Notes: generated by a model not told the origin, from the letters alone. 64,000 nucleotides of DNA from Dendrocalamus latiflorus (GCA_017311315.1 CM029631.1:2821360-2885359); one strand, 5' to 3'. Shown: positions 22,201 to 36,017, counted from the first letter of the stretch. A program made the numbers and translations.

Positions 22201-22232
22201 CGCACCGCCTCGGCGCGCGCGAACAGCTCCAT
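19203..22232 (-). CDS. DUF569 (fascin-like/actin-crosslinking type) protein
   Basis: Three exons, 22232-21576, 20446-20158 and 19237-19203, encode 326 residues. The start MELFARAEAVRLKSHHDKFL is the family's usual N terminus. Residues 1-145 form the DUF569 domain with repeated beta-trefoil features (RYGRYLSASNEPF, TRRGNYLRANGG, WVLWDVEIVQ). A Pro-rich linker follows (about 150-215), then a second conserved block in exon 2 (VEGRAIHYHIADDKGN...AAMHIVLVRESSK). Exon 3 adds only VAKTFPWPYGS, which fits the family ending and restores frame from the AAAG donor. Proteins of this kind are annotated as actin-crosslinking-like, with unknown biochemistry. The two introns (1129 and 920 bases) contain no recognised gene. 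The 5' end is very GC-rich. Confidence 0.92.
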
Positions 22233-24580
22233 GCCCCCCTCTTTGCCTCTCGGCACGGCTGTTTTCTGGGGTTTTCTTGAGGGGTGCGGCTCGCGGCGGA
22301 GGCGAGGATACTGGTGGTTTCGTGCGGGGGTTACCAGAAGAAGGCGGGGAGGAGTCGGCGTCGTGGTGTCGCTGCGCCGTGGGGCACGCGTGGAGTGGGG
22401 GCCACCTGTCGGTGCCGGGAACGGGCGGGAGTTTTTGACTCGTTCGGCGGTGCGGCGCACGTCGGCTGCCGAGCTGGCTGGCGGGCTATTCGCGGATAAA
22501 AAAAATAAGTTTTAAACAGTATAAAAAAAAAATGAAAAAGCCCAATGGAGAAGCTCAAATGAGCCTTTCCCAGGAAGTAGTTCACAGAGGGTGGTTAAAT
22601 TTCCACAGAATTTTGAAAAATGTTACATGTTCCAAACATGACCTTACTTTGGTTGGTTCTAGGGTGAGTAGTATAACATCTGTACATTTTGTATTGTAGA
22701 CTTAAAAAGATGGAGTATACTCTGCATAAGCGTCATGAATCGAAGTACTCAAAGGGTGCTCATGAAACTCAAGCTTCTAGCCTTTTTTTCTACTGTAGCA
22801 GTTTTTTTTGCACTGTAGTTGTAGTTGTGGTAGCTTTTTTTAGCATAATTAAATTTTTTTAAAAAAATAGTTATATTATCATAAACAATGCTAAGGAACA
22901 AGAAAAAACAAAAAAATTAAAAATAAGCTAAAAGGTTAGAACATAAAATTAAAAACTAAAAGCTTAAATTTATGCTCACGCGTTTTAAATTTATGCTGAC
23001 AGGGAAGGATCTCAAGCGACTGGTCTTCTGACGTGGCCTTCGCAGAGTTGGTTTGACCTGGAAACTCCCTCTCATGCCCAACCGCCGACCACCACAACAC
23101 GCCGTTGGCCCCATCTGGTCCAAATCTACACCGGATTCAGCGTGCCGCCGTGCAATCAAACACACGAAGGAAATATATTTCTTATTTTAAATGGCTTCAG
23201 CTTCTATCCTTTCTATCTTTTAATTTATTTAAACTAAAAATTATTTAAAATATGTTGACTTTTAATTTTAGCTTATTTTAGTTTTTTTTATCTCTTCTCT
23301 TCTCCTATATTGCTTTGCATTATCTGTGATGATATAATGGGTTTTCAAATTTCTTCTCAAAAATTTCTTTTTTCCTTTGAAAAAAGTTAATAATAATTAC
23401 AGTATAATTTCATCTAAAACTAAAAAATCATAGCTTAAAAACTTAAACTAAAAGTTAGTTGAAGCACCACCATAATTGATGTCTCTGGTTCGTTTCAGAG
23501 AAGCTTAGCTAGTAGCCGGCGAAAATGGACACTCCTGCCGAGCTCGACCCAACGCAGGAAACTTAGCAATTAAGAATCGCGCTCGCGTACGTGCCAGAGG
23601 AGCTATCGTGCAACAACAAGAAAGTAATTTTATGGCATCCACTGATGTGACTGTGAACTAGTATTAGTATTGAGCAATGCTCACTAATCTTTTGTTGTTT
23701 TTTTAGAAAGTTGATTATATGTCATAGAATAACTCCATTCTTTACAATATACCATTAAATAACTCCTTCACAATATATCATTGGGTTTTAAAGTTTTTTC
23801 ACAATATACCATCGTTGTAGACTAGCCCGTCAATTGCTTGCCGTTAAGAGTGTGCAAAGTCTATTTTACCCTCATGAACATGTGAGTAGCAACCACATGC
23901 CATTCTCTATCTCCGCGTGCGGGACCCATAAGTTAGACCTATCTTCTTCCTGCTTCTGCGACCGAATGGCGATCTAGGGCCCTACGTCGCCGCTGGCCAA
24001 CACATCGCCGTGGGCGTCCGCTGCCATCCAGCCTCACGTCGCTCCTCTACTGTCATCCCTCGCCTGTGCACGCTTGCTAGCTGCCATTTCACCGTTGCTG
24101 CTCACCGGTGAAGGAGCAGTACCCGAGGCGGGTGGAGGAGAGTTAGAGATAGAATGAGAGGGAAGAGAAGATAGGGAAAGAAAGAAGGTAGGGACATTTT
24201 TGCCATTTCGTAAGAAATGACAAGGTTAATTGATGGGCTTGGATGGCAAGATAACGGTGAAATCCAATAACATGTTATATAATGGCATATCGTGAACACA
24301 CCATTTATTTGATAGTATGTAGGTAAAGTTTTCTACTCACTGCCTATGCTTGCATGAGTGAGACCCGTACCAGAACACCTTTCTATACGAGTGTCATCCA
24401 CTTTGGACTATGGACACGGACGCTAGTCGCTCTGCACGTCATTGTCCCTTAGCACTCCACGTAGGATAGACGGTGTATGATAAGTTTGGAAAAAGGCTCC
24501 GGGATGTCATTTTCGTCCAGATTAAATTTGGCAGTGCCACGCACTGCTGCGTATAATGAAGTTGCCAATGCAGGTATATT
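22233..24580. other. Intergenic DNA upstream of the DUF569 gene
   Basis: Likely promoter and leader next to 22232, then AT-rich DNA. A segment around 23705-24310 has repeated ACAATATACCAT-type motifs near its left side and an inverted counterpart (TGGCATATCGTG) near its right, suggesting an eroded transposon whose ends I could not fix. Confidence 0.4.
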
Positions 24581-24850
24581 GCCCTGCTCATTTCAGCTTC
24601 AGTTTCTGACTTATTTTTCATTATTCATAAATTTTGTCTTTTTCTAAACTTTTGGTTTTTTGAGCTTTTTCCCTGGTTCTTTTTTCTGTATTTTTTTGTG
24701 TTGTCCGTGATGAGCTAGCATATTTTTCTATTTTTCTATTTTTAAATTTAATTACGTCAAATAAGTCACCTTCAGTTATAGTGAAATTCCAGCCGCTACA
24801 GTGTACTTTCAGCTGTAAAGCATAGCTTTTCAGCCCAACCGAGCGGGGCC
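24581..24850. mobile_element. MITE with GGCCCCGCTCG termini, copy 2
   Basis: Left end GCCCTGCTCATTTCAGCTT; right end CAGCCCAACCGAGCGGGGCC. The interior contains AATTACGTCAAATAAGTCAC, shared with copy 1 at 15627-15862. No coding capacity. Confidence 0.55.
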
Positions 24851-25221
24851 TAGTAGCTTCGCTAGAGGTTGATAATGGTATTGAGAAACAAGTAGCAAAA
24901 GAAAACTGTCCCACAAATGATGTTTAGACAGGATCAACTGCTCAGCCTTCTTCCTTTTCATCCCCACCTCTAAACTCAACCATATACATCCATATACTCC
25001 AAAAGCATCAAGAAGTTTTCTAATTGTACAAACTTTTCTCTGAACAGAGTAAGTGTTTGCCTAACAACACTTAAATCATAGCTAGTATTGGTAGTTTTCT
25101 TTCGTAATTACCATATGGTACAAGGCAGCACGAGGTACAACATATCTAGTCATCGACCAAACACCAGCGTTGCAGGCTGCCCACGCCAAAAAGACGGGCC
25201 AAAATTCAGATAAAATTAGAC

Positions 25222-25505
25222 CAGGGTTCGAAATCCCGACAGTTACCGGTCGATAACCGTCAGTTACCGTTTTTATCGGTGGAGACCGATAACCGAAAAA
25301 ACCGTCCGATATCAATTTTTTATTTTTGAATTTTGGCCAGTTTTTCCGGTTACCAACCGGTTTTTCTAGTTACCAGTTTCAAAACATCCCAAAATTTAAG
25401 TTTTGATTTTTAAATTGTGATCAGTTTTATGCCAGTTTTTCTAGTAACCGATCGGTTACCATTACTGGCCATCGGCCGAAATTTCTTTCGGTTCTGGGTT
25501 TTGGA
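25222..25505. mobile_element. MITE-like element rich in ACCGGT/ACCGATAACC
   Basis: Left end AGGGTTCGAAATCCCGA and right end TTCTGGGTTTTGGAACCTT are imperfect inverted repeats. Between them are many copies of GGTTACC and ACCGGTTTTT. No clear target duplication was found. Confidence 0.4.
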
Positions 25506-26369
25506 ACCTTCAACTAGACTAGGTAGGCGCGGTGTTGAAAACTGTATCTGTATGTAACACCTAGTAGAACGTATCCATTAGTCTTCTCAACAATTATTAT
25601 TACCCTTACCATTACCTGCTGCCAGCTTAGATTCCACGCACAAGAAACGCTATCGATTAGGAAGCCTTGTAGGTAAGAATAACATGGAAGGTTAGGCAAA
25701 AGACCAGACAAACAACCTTTTACAGAAACATTCAAGGTGGCAAACGCCAATCCCACAAGAAACATACAAGCTGAGGTCACCACTTCAACGCGAAAAGAAT
25801 GACCAAGAAAACCACGTCACGTCAAAAACACGCTATCTGGTCAGCGAGTGAGTCCTACTTACAAGTAATCAGGGTAGTTATTTGTAATTTTTACTCAACT
25901 TATCCATGATCCCACGAGCATTCGTTTTGATAAATTTATCCGTTAAGAGAATCTAGAGGCAGTGAATTTATAATTTTTACACCTAGTTCAATGCCTTGAA
26001 AGCGGTTAAATGGTTATGACATGTATTTAATAGGAGCATGTATGTTCATTTTTCTGTAATTTTTTATATTTCATGCTTTCTTGAAATGTGGCGTATGATG
26101 GGTTGTGGACAAATATTCCAAATCAGAGGGAGTAATAATAGAAATCCAACTCATAAAATTATAAAATAGATGGCTCGAATAACATCGGCCACTGTCATCC
26201 ATGGTAAAGATTGGCCACGAGTGGGAGAAAACAACCATAACGTTACAAGCAAAACTTTGGCACACCCATGAAGGGGCTGAAAAGTTTGTGGGTAGGTTCT
26301 TGGAAAACATTAACCTTTGTTGACAAGGAGGTCTGAATCACCTTGTTGGCCTCCCCACAACAATCCCAC
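25506..26369. other. 3' flank of the RBM28-like gene
   Basis: Probable 3' untranslated region on the right and AT-rich intergenic sequence. No supported coding frame. Confidence 0.4.
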
Positions 26370-29300
26370 TTAACTATCCTTGGCAAACTTCAGACCATGT
26401 TGCAAAAACTTGGAACGATAATGTTCCATCAGTGATTTATCCAAACCTCCTTCCCCGGTCGGTTCTTTCTTTGTCCTTTTTGTAGCCTTTCCTCTCTTTT
26501 GCTCTAATGCTGAATGACCATCTTTTCTGTTTTTCCTTTTCTTCGGAGCAGCTGCCTGATCAGGCTCGCTGGGTAGTGTGTGCTGCATCAAATGAAAGAG
26601 GAACCACATTAAATTACTTCACTAAACCAAAATGGAGAATTTAGAAAAGAATCCAATAGAACTTACACTCACAGCAGCATTTGGGGCTGCATCTGTTCGA
26701 CCTCCATCCAACACAGCGGCTCCCTTATTTGACTGCCGTGCTCTTTTTGCAGGCCTTTGGCCCTTCCTTTTACCTCCCACCGTACTTTCCACAGCACTAC
26801 GATCTCCAGCAACTAAAAGACCCTCTGCAGGCCCTTCACCAGAATCGGATAATTTAGATGGTCCATCATGTGATTTTCGCTTGTTTCCCTTTCTGAAAGC
26901 CCTTCTGTTATTTGCATGAGGGCCATCAGTTGCAGACTGATCTCCCAGAGGCCTCTGCTGATCTTGTCCAGCTTCTCGTGCCTTATCATGGCGTTCCTTC
27001 CGAATCTTCTGGAGCCTCAATTTTTCAACATCCTCAAGTGCAAACTCCACAATTGGACGACGTTCTACACCAAAAGTTTCTGCGAAGAACAAAACAATGA
27101 TAAATGATAATTTGGACCAAGCCATCTTGTGCTCACCATCAACATGCAATGAGACGAGCAGAAACAAACATGCAACATGCTGGTTAGAAAAGAAGATCAG
27201 AGGCAGTGAGGTTGCATAAAAATGAAGTGATCGGCACAAAACAATACACTTGGCAAATCGAAAAGTACATAAAAAATGAAGTGGTCAGCGCATAAAAATG
27301 CAGCAAGAACAACAGATCATGACTGTACGAGAAAGAGCAAATATAGGTAGCAGGACTGGCATACAACACAAGTATGATAAGGTACAGTGATGCGACATTA
27401 TTCCATAATTTTTGACATGCAACCCCAGTTCAAATGCGCTGTGCACCCAACATATCACCTAATACAGAGTTGTTGCAATCTAAGGATGAAGCAATAGACA
27501 AAATCACCTCACTACAACATTCTGTTTGGGATGATAAAATGTGGCAGACACGTCACAGAGTAGCAACAGAGGGCCGGAGCAATTGACACAAAATGACTGC
27601 AGTAAATATATTCAAAAGTGGTGGGTGTGTAGAAGAGTACCAGGGTTGTTGTTTAGAACCCTTAAAGCCACAAGAGCATGCTCATGTTCTTGAAAATCAA
27701 CAAAGGCTACACCACGAGAATGCTTCTGTGCTGCACCCTTGCCTTTCTTTTCATTTTTCAGGATATTTACCTGTTCAAGACAAATGCAGATGCATAAGCA
27801 TTACAAATTATGCCAAAATAAATAATAAGAAACTTGAATAAAAGAAACCCTATCACACCTTCCGGATGACAGGATTTTGCTTGTGAGCACGAGAAATGAC
27901 TGCTTCTCTACAAAGCTTCTTTACATCATTAATGGTCATAGTCTTGGGCAAATTGTAGATAATAAGCCTTGTTCTGGACACATGAAATTTTGGAGACTGA
28001 AGCATTTCCGCTTTCCTTCTAGCTAACCTACAAGATGAAATCATAGTGATTTATTAAGCATTGTTCACGAGATTTGTTACATATGAATAAGAGCATAATA
28101 AGATGATATAGTGTCAAGGCAAGTATTGGGTACAAAGTTGGAGAAATAAAATTTAAATGCAAAATCTAGAATGATTTGAAGATTTTTTAAAAAAATAGAC
28201 AAAAATATTAATGGGAAAAGATATGTTTTCATAGTTAAAGTCAAGTACCAGAAGCACCTTTGAAGATAATAAGAAGAAACATAACACTCAGCATTTTTTA
28301 AGGACAAAACAGGATTTAAAAAAAATAGTGGAAAGAGAACGTTAGTCATCGCATGCATAAGAACACAAACAAAATTACATACAAAAATAGACAAATAAAC
28401 ATGATATTATCATACCAATTATTTAATATACGACCCAAATAATGTCAGGAGCTACGGTTGCAAATATATCCGGAAGCTATGGTTGCAAATATATCATTTT
28501 TGATACGTGCAAGAAAGGAAAATGCAGTAGCCTCTCAAGCATGAAGAAAGCATATAGAAACGTAAAAAACATACAACAGGAAGTGATGAAAGTATTTTCT
28601 GAGATGAAGAACTAGGGGTGAATTCTCGCAATTTGCATCAAATCACAAAGTCCTTTGTTCTCAAAGTATCATGAAAATAACAGTTAGGAAAAACATGTTA
28701 TCAACGGAACAAAATCAGCACATTGCCTATACTGATACTAGCCATAAGACGAACTAATGCCACGAAAGATGCAAGGTAAAGATCAACTCTTACCAACTGC
28801 GTTTATTCATGTCAGCATCTGATACACCTTCTGCAGCAGGTGTTCCAGCAAGTATTTCACCTTCCTGCTTCAACACCAAACTTTCAGGAACAGAAAAATA
28901 ATGGGGGAGATGGATTACAACTCACATGCAAAAAAAAGGTAATAGTTGGTGAACTTGCCTTAGCCAAGTATAGGTTGCGTCTATCCTCAACCTCATTCTT
29001 TGCTTTCTCAAGAGCCTTTTTGTGAGCTGACTCCTTGTTCAGTGCCTTCATGACATTAAGTGCCCTGCTTTTTATAACAATTCCTAATCCAGGAACAGCA
29101 TTGGCAGCAGAAACAGCTGCATCAGCTGCCTCTGCTGTAAAAAACTTTAGAAAACCAGTCCCTCTAGGTCTCCTGCATAGACAGTGCAAAAACCATTGGC
29201 ATGAAAGAGTGTATCAAGTAAATGTTGTGGTTGATACAACATGGAAAAAATGGAACAAACGAGTGTTTCTATCCAGATCGTCAAACATACTTTGTGAGTT

Positions 29301-32300
29301 TATGAAGGACCGGGAAGAAAGATTCGACCTTCCCAAATACTGAGAAGCGCTCTGTTACCTCCTCATTACTTATATCAAAAGGAAGGTTGCTTATGAATAC
29401 AGTCCTATCCAGGTCAGTATCTTCTTTCTTGGGTTTTGAAGCAGGACCAGTGCTTTCTGCCTCTGTTATATGTTTAGATTTAGCCAACTTGCCAGCTACA
29501 GGTAAATCAGGTTTCTTCTTTTCTGGCGTGTCATTTTCTGTTTCAGTGTCTGTGTCAATATCAGAACCCTCAATGCCAGATAGTTCAGACTTCTCCGATG
29601 ACTTGATCAAATTTTCAAGAACTTTTCTAGAAATATCTACTTCGGTTTTGAAGTCATCCTCAGTAGGAGAATTGGAAGTCTCCTGATCAAGTTCACAGCT
29701 ATCATCTTCTCCAACAAGATTATCTTCAGAGGTCTCGTCATCACTGCCCTTGCCAGATACATTTGTGAGCTCTAAAAGTAGCACACATTCATGAGATTGC
29801 AACTCCCAAATAGCAATTCAGAAAACAAACAGCATTGATGAAACTATAAGGTACTCCCTCCTTTCTATTTTACTTGACTTTCTAAAATCCGTGATTTTCT
29901 AAATTTAAAACTATTTAGATTGGCTATACAAAAATTATATCATTAAATTTGTTGTTAAAAATATTTTCATAATATTGTAGCTTTATTAGTATATCCTAGT
30001 GTAAAGTTAAAAAAGTAATGGTCAAAGCTATATCTCGAAGACCATGAAAAGTAAAAAACGTCAAGTAAAAAAGAACGGGGGGAGTATTAAGATGAAACCC
30101 AGTGTACCAAAGCAAATATTTTGTTACAAAATAAGGAACAGGCCAAATTTATTTTTTAAACAAAGGAATAAACCCCTTTCCAGAGAAACCATGTCAGTCA
30201 GCATGATATTTAGTCAAATGTCAAAGGTGCATGGTTTAGAAAATAGTTGTTTTACTACATCATTCAGGTACATAAAATGTTGCATTAGCTTTGAGAGAAC
30301 TTTTTGTAATTGATAGGCAGATGACCAAATAAATAAATGAAGGGAAGAACAAAGGTAACTGATATAAAAAATTGTATATTTACCATCATCGTTAGCATCG
30401 GATTTTGCAGCAACGGTGTATACTTTTTTTGGAACAGCCCAATCAACAGCTACAGTTCTCTTCGCAACAATTTTTCCATTAACATTTTTTATAGCCTGGT
30501 TCAGAAAAGAATCATGACACATTAGGACTTCCAATGGATTTTTTTTACTCTTACTGAATAGGGTACTGACCATACATTTTCTGCATCCTGTTTGCGTGTG
30601 AAAGATACAAAAGCAAAGCCTTTTGATGTCCTGTAAAAGAATAAATGTAAAAGCTGTCATATCTTGCAATTTGCTTAAACCACCGAAGGAATAAAGGATA
30701 TAATGCAAAACATACCCCTCATCAGACTTTTGTGGAATGGACACGTCCCAGACAAATCCTGCAGAACTGAACATATCCATGATCTCCTTTACTTTAATCT
30801 GCAACAATGAAACATGCACACATAGCTTCTATTTTATCTGCTCTAGGAAATCAAGCTTGGAAAAGGTTAAATTTGCATTTAATGAAGCACCTTGAATGGT
30901 AGGTTCCTGACTATCACTCTCCATTTCCTGATCTTTGAACCCTGAATAGCAAAAGACATGCTTCAGACACTTGCAAGCAAATGAGGAAATGATACGATGG
31001 GCATGGTTGTAACAGAAACATAATGACAGTAGTTCTACAGATAAACAAACATGTCTCCTCTCTTGTTGCGCAAAAGGGAAAAAACACACATCAACCAAGA
31101 GTTAGGACTTTATGTAAATCTCATGTCATGTCCTACTTGCACAGTTGCACTAGTAGCCATTGTAATATAATAACACACCATAAATGGAATCAATGTTCTA
31201 TCATATCTCACACCATTCAGAGAATAATTTGATGCTGAGAGGATCTTTCAAATTGAAAGCGAGAGAAAGCATGCTCTATTTTTAGTTAGTTTTACTTCAG
31301 GAAGGTAACTTCATAGTCAGAAATTCGGTTTTAGTGCAACCATTTTGTAAACAATACTCAGGCAGCAGCTAGCTAGAAGAGCTTGGCCTGAAAACAACTC
31401 AGCTAACCAAACCTCTTCATCTTTTTGTCATGGGGGAATAGAGTGCAAGGAGACAGCTTACCTCCCCACCAAGTTGACGAGCCCAAACAATTGCTCCTTT
31501 GATCTCTTTACGATGCAAGTGAACTACAGAGTCCCAAGCTGATTTGACACTTGCAAAAAGTATAGCTGCTGCATCTAATGTGCATCCATCTCGTGCAAGC
31601 CCTGGAGGGGATGATGACAGTCATATTATATCATTAAAACTGTTTCAAGAAAGACATGCTAGTTGTACTAAATGAGAATGATTATGAATGCTTGGAAGGA
31701 AAGTAGGAAACGATAATTAACCTTAGGACTGAGACATGTCTTGCAAAGTGCAAGATTTATTCCGCTTTTTCTCACGAAATGCTATACAGCAACAAATTTA
31801 CTCACTATGGGTTGGTGTCACATCCCTTTTTTGTGGTGCTCTTGCTTTTCAACGATATCTTAAGCTGACAAAGAAAGAACCTCTACAAAGGGCAAATAAA
31901 GAAACTATCACGATGTCCTCCATTTAGCCAACCTTGGCTATTAAAGGATAGTGAAGTTCATAGATCTTTCACCAGTAAGGAATGGCCGAATAAGACATAA
32001 TGGACAAATGAGAGCTGCGAGTATGTGCCCACAGATGAAAGGACAGAAAATCCATAATGTTCTTTTTACAGAGCAAACACAGCATGTGGCTGGAAGTGGA
32101 GCTAGGATCTCAGAGATTGTATAAATAACACTGCTGAAACAATCGCATTTTCCACCCTCCAGCAGCCTTCAAAAATACACCAGCAATGTACAAAGACCAA
32201 ACACCAATCATCCTCCCATGCATACAATCATGCATAGAGGTGTTTGCTGGAAACAGGCATGAAGCCACAAACTATTGATAACCACAAGTGGTGGCCAAAA

Positions 32301-34382
32301 GAGAACTGGAACATGGTAGGAGGCTACGGGCCATGTAGATAACTAACAGTTCAAAACATAAGAGACTTTCTTCACAGATACGCATGCAACAGATGTGGCA
32401 TTGCCAGGTTGAATTAAGAATGTATTGTCAGGTACACTTTTTTTTGTGCGCTTGTGCAGCTATAAAATCCAACTCAGCACTATTATGATCAGCTGATCAC
32501 CCTTGAACTTTCACTCAAGTCAACAAGAAAATAAAAAGTAATAGGAAATCCATCACAAGATATTGGAATTGTTGTTGTACCAGTACTCAAAGAACTTCGA
32601 CCATAACAATTACATGTTAGCAACATAATATACCATTCAAATTAAAAAAAATCAAAGAATGTGAACATGAAAGAGCATACCATGGAGCTCCATTTCCTCT
32701 TTCGGAAGTGGATAATTTACAGATACAACCGTGCCAATCTCTCCAGCCTGACGGAAAACTTCGCTAGCCATAGCAAAGTCTCGAAGACCGCCAAATATCA
32801 CAGTTTTTGCAATCCTTCATCACAGGAGATTAAAATTACTAGTCATATTGAGTTAAAATGGAACATGATAAAGAATACTATAAATATCCCAATATCCTTG
32901 ACAAAAGAAAAACTAAGAATGAGGTCATGGAAATTTATATCTACAAAAAGATGGGAATAAATTTCAGCATAAATATGGCAAGTTATATTTTAGGTAATGT
33001 TGTAAAGTCTTGTCAATATAGAACCATTCCAGTCCACACCTTTGTTTTTCAGAACTTTTCACTTGATCAGTATTGCCAATGCTAGCTTCATTCTCTACTG
33101 TGGTATCCTTGGTCAATAACTGTGGTGGCCCTACTTCAATAAAACATCTTTGCATCAGAAAATTTAATCATTAAGAAAATTGAACAATGCAAAGAGTGCA
33201 AAGATCAAGCAACTTTCTAGTAAAACCTGTATCTGTTTTATGAGAGGTTTCCTTATGTATTGCAGAAGCAGAAGTATCATCTGCTTCACTTTTTGCATCG
33301 GAATCCTTGGCTTGCACTGCATACAAAGCAAAAAAAAGCCAGAACAGCTAGACAATAAGAACCTCAATCTATTGAAGTTCGGAAGCAACACATTATCAGG
33401 AATAGAGATTTACCACTCTCCTTCTTCTGCAAACGTTCCTTCAGTGGAGGACGATGCATTGCTAGCTTAACTCTGATCTTCCTACCAGCAACAGCTAATC
33501 CATTCTTTTGCTGAATAGCTCGCTCAGCATCTTGAACAGTTGCACTAGTAACAAAGTAACACATTAAGTCAAAAATGCAAACGGGTCAAGGTCAGCAGAA
33601 ACGTACTCCTTTCTGAACAACAATTACACTTGTACCAGTACAAGGAATCAAACTCTATCAACCAAGCTTGAATGATTTGGTCCAGTGAATGACATATGGT
33701 CAGGAACTTAGTGAATAAGTAGTAACTACTATGAGAGGCCTGATAGTGCTAACCAGATTAACCACGGTATTTTCAAGTGTTTGAACCATTAGAGATTGTG
33801 GCACAGATTAATTTATGCTTACACTTTAACAATTAATTTGTTGGACTGTTACATCGCCCACGATCAAAACCGCTTCTCACAAAATTGCAGGAAAAAAAGC
33901 AGGTACCGGAAATATCCACAAAGGTAAGCTCCGAAACTTACAATTGTACGAATCCAAAGCCTCGACTCGTCTCCGATCCTGCATCAAAAACAACCAAAAC
34001 CGCATAAGCAAACCCCTTCGTCATAAGCAACGCGAAATTACTCCCAACTAAACAGCCACCAAATTGCTCAACCCTCTCACCTTTCTGCGCGACCATGAAG
34101 CAGCGCCTCACCGGCCCGACCTCGCTAAACACCTCCTCGAGCTACACAATACAAAGCACATCTCACACTGTAAATCCAAAGCACTTGACTCCAAGACTCT
34201 ACGCTGTAAATTCGCAAGGGTTAGGAGGAGCTTGCGCTTACGTCAGAAGACTTGAAGGTGTAGGGCAGGTTGGAGACGAAGACGGTGGAGGGGCTGTGTC
34301 CTCCAGCACCGCCGCCGGTGACCGCGTCGCCTTCTGCGGCAGCTTCGCCGCCGCCGCCGCCGCGCTGCTTCCGCTTGCCCAT
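26370..34382 (-). CDS. RBM28: RBM28/Nop4-like nucleolar protein with five RRMs
   Basis: Nineteen exons: 34382-34242, 34141-34081, 33978-33942, 33544-33414, 33316-33227, 33133-33040, 32814-32681, 31601-31462, 30941-30891, 30798-30716, 30630-30576, 30495-30384, 29771-29291, 29172-28959, 28864-28794, 28027-27859, 27770-27641, 27079-26667, 26582-26370. They join without a stop into 939 residues. RRM1 about 36-115 (STVFVSNLPY, RGFGFVQF); RRM2 degenerate, about 188-276 (TVIFGGL); RRM3 284-362 (RVIVRNLPF, KGFAFVSF); an acidic Ser/Glu linker 377-495; RRM4 about 499-575 (TVFISNLPF); RRM5 about 651-745 (RLIIYNLP, RGVAFVDF); then a basic Lys/Arg tail. Yeast Nop4 and RBM28 act in the nucleolus in 60S ribosome assembly; the same role is inferred here. 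Intron 14 uses a GC donor, and intron 12 holds a Stowaway MITE. Confidence 0.93.
29854..30084. mobile_element. Stowaway MITE in an RBM28 intron
   Basis: Ends CTCCCTCCTTTCTATTTTAC and, inverted, CTCCCCCCGTTCTTTTTTAC, flanked on both sides by TA. 231 bp, well preserved, inside the intron between exons 30384 and 29771. Confidence 0.88.
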
Positions 34383-35052
34383 CGCCGGCGTTGTCGGGTG
34401 AGAGCCGTGGGAACTGGGGAGCTTCGCGGTTGCGATGAGAGGAGAGGTTTTGTTGGGCTAGGGTTTCCCTTATAATTTAGAATGGGTGGGTTATTGTTAC
34501 GTGGGATCGGATGGGCTAAACCTAGACCGACCGTAAATGTGTGGATTGGGCCGATTTGGATGGGTTGGACTCAACCAATGCTAAATGATCCCTCTTGCTC
34601 TTGGGCGCCAAGGCTTGTTTCAGCCAATGATACTACCATAGTCTCTACTACTTAAAAAAAGAGAGCTAGTAGTGATGGTTGTAAAATTAAGGGAACAAAC
34701 TAGAGAAGAGTGAATAGTTATTTCTAAATATTTTAATTAAATTATATCACAAATAAAGTCTAAATCAACTAGATTTACCTAAGTACACCAACAGCTTAAG
34801 TTTATGACAAAGTTTTACAATACTAGAAAGACAAACAATTAATTTAATTCTTTGAATGCAAATTGCTTGAATGTAAAAGGAGCACAAGAAAACAAAGCAC
34901 AATTGACACTGTTTTTTTTACCGTGGTGTTCGAGAACTTGCCGGTCTCCTATAGTCCATATTGAGATTAGCCCAAATGAATTGGACCGAGTCCACGAATT
35001 AAGCCGAAACACCTCAATCCACTAAAATTGTTATTCCTCCACTCCGAAGATG
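34383..35052. other. Upstream region of the RBM28-like gene
   Basis: Contains the minus-strand leader and probable promoter next to 34382 (GGGCTAGGG near 34456 on plus). The rest is AT-rich and holds no gene. Confidence 0.45.
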
Positions 35053-35060
35053 GTGAGCAC

Positions 35061-36009
35061 TAGGGGTGAAAACGGATCGGATATTTCCCAACCGACCGAC
35101 CGCCGAATCCGAGTCGGATCGAATTCGGATAGTCATATCGGATAATTATCGGATTCGGAGTCGGATTCGGATAGTTGTTTTCGGATACGGATTCGGATTC
35201 GGGAGCGGACTATCCGACGGATACGGATACTATCTGGAATTTTATCGGATAATACCCGGATATAGTTTTCGGATATCCGGCCCATCAGCCAAATCATCAT
35301 TTTCAGCCCATCAGCCCATTAGCAAATCCAAATAAATTCCAACAAATCCAATAAATGCAAATAACACCAAAAAAATTCCAGAAAATGCACAAAAAATACT
35401 ATAAATCTAGGAGAACTTAGGGAAATAACATAAACTATTTTTAGCTTTTAGAAAATAGTTAAAATAAGTTTTTTTTTGCTCTTGGCTTAAAAATAAAATC
35501 TAAAAAAATCCAAATAAATTTCAACAAATCCAATAAAATATGGGATATGATATGGAATGAGTAATATCCGACCGAATTTGATCCCTGTCACTCTGCTACC
35601 TGGATTATGTGCTAAAGCAGCTATTTCCATCAAGAAAAAAAGAAGATATGCTAAAAAAGGTTCAGCCATATGAATATATGATATATATCTCTCGGATCCT
35701 CATGTTTCATTCACTGGGATCGTTGGTAAGAATCCACCTTTGATTTATATTGAGTGTTGACTGCAGCTTTTTACTAGTGAAACTGTACCTTTTGGAACTG
35801 TAATCATCTGTATTATCCGCCTATATTATCTGTTTCCGAGCCGAATTCATTATATATCCGTCCCGACAGTACCGTATTCGAAACTCCGAATATTCCGAAT
35901 TCGTATTTGTATCCGGTCTTACCGTATTCGACTCCGAATCCGAAAAAAAATATGGATTAGGATACGGTTTAAGCAATATCCGACCGAATCCGATCCGTTT
36001 ACACCCCTA
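35061..36009. mobile_element. hAT-type non-autonomous element (949 bp)
   Basis: Termini TAGGGGTGAAAACGGATCGG and GATCCGTTTACACCCCTA are inverted repeats. A perfect 8-bp duplication GTGAGCAC flanks both sides (35053-35060, 36010-36017), the hAT target size. Both subterminal regions are dense in TCGGAT/ATCCGA words, and the middle is AT-rich. No transposase frame. Confidence 0.88.
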
Positions 36010-36017
36010 GTGAGCAC

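Noticed and set aside
25222..25245. GGTTCGAAATCCC, resembling a tRNA T-arm
   Set aside because: No acceptor, D or anticodon arm can be folded around it, and the word is part of a repeated MITE-like terminus.
26071..26310. Minus frame downstream of the RBM28-like gene
   Set aside because: It follows the true stop codon and has no domain; probably 3' untranslated sequence.
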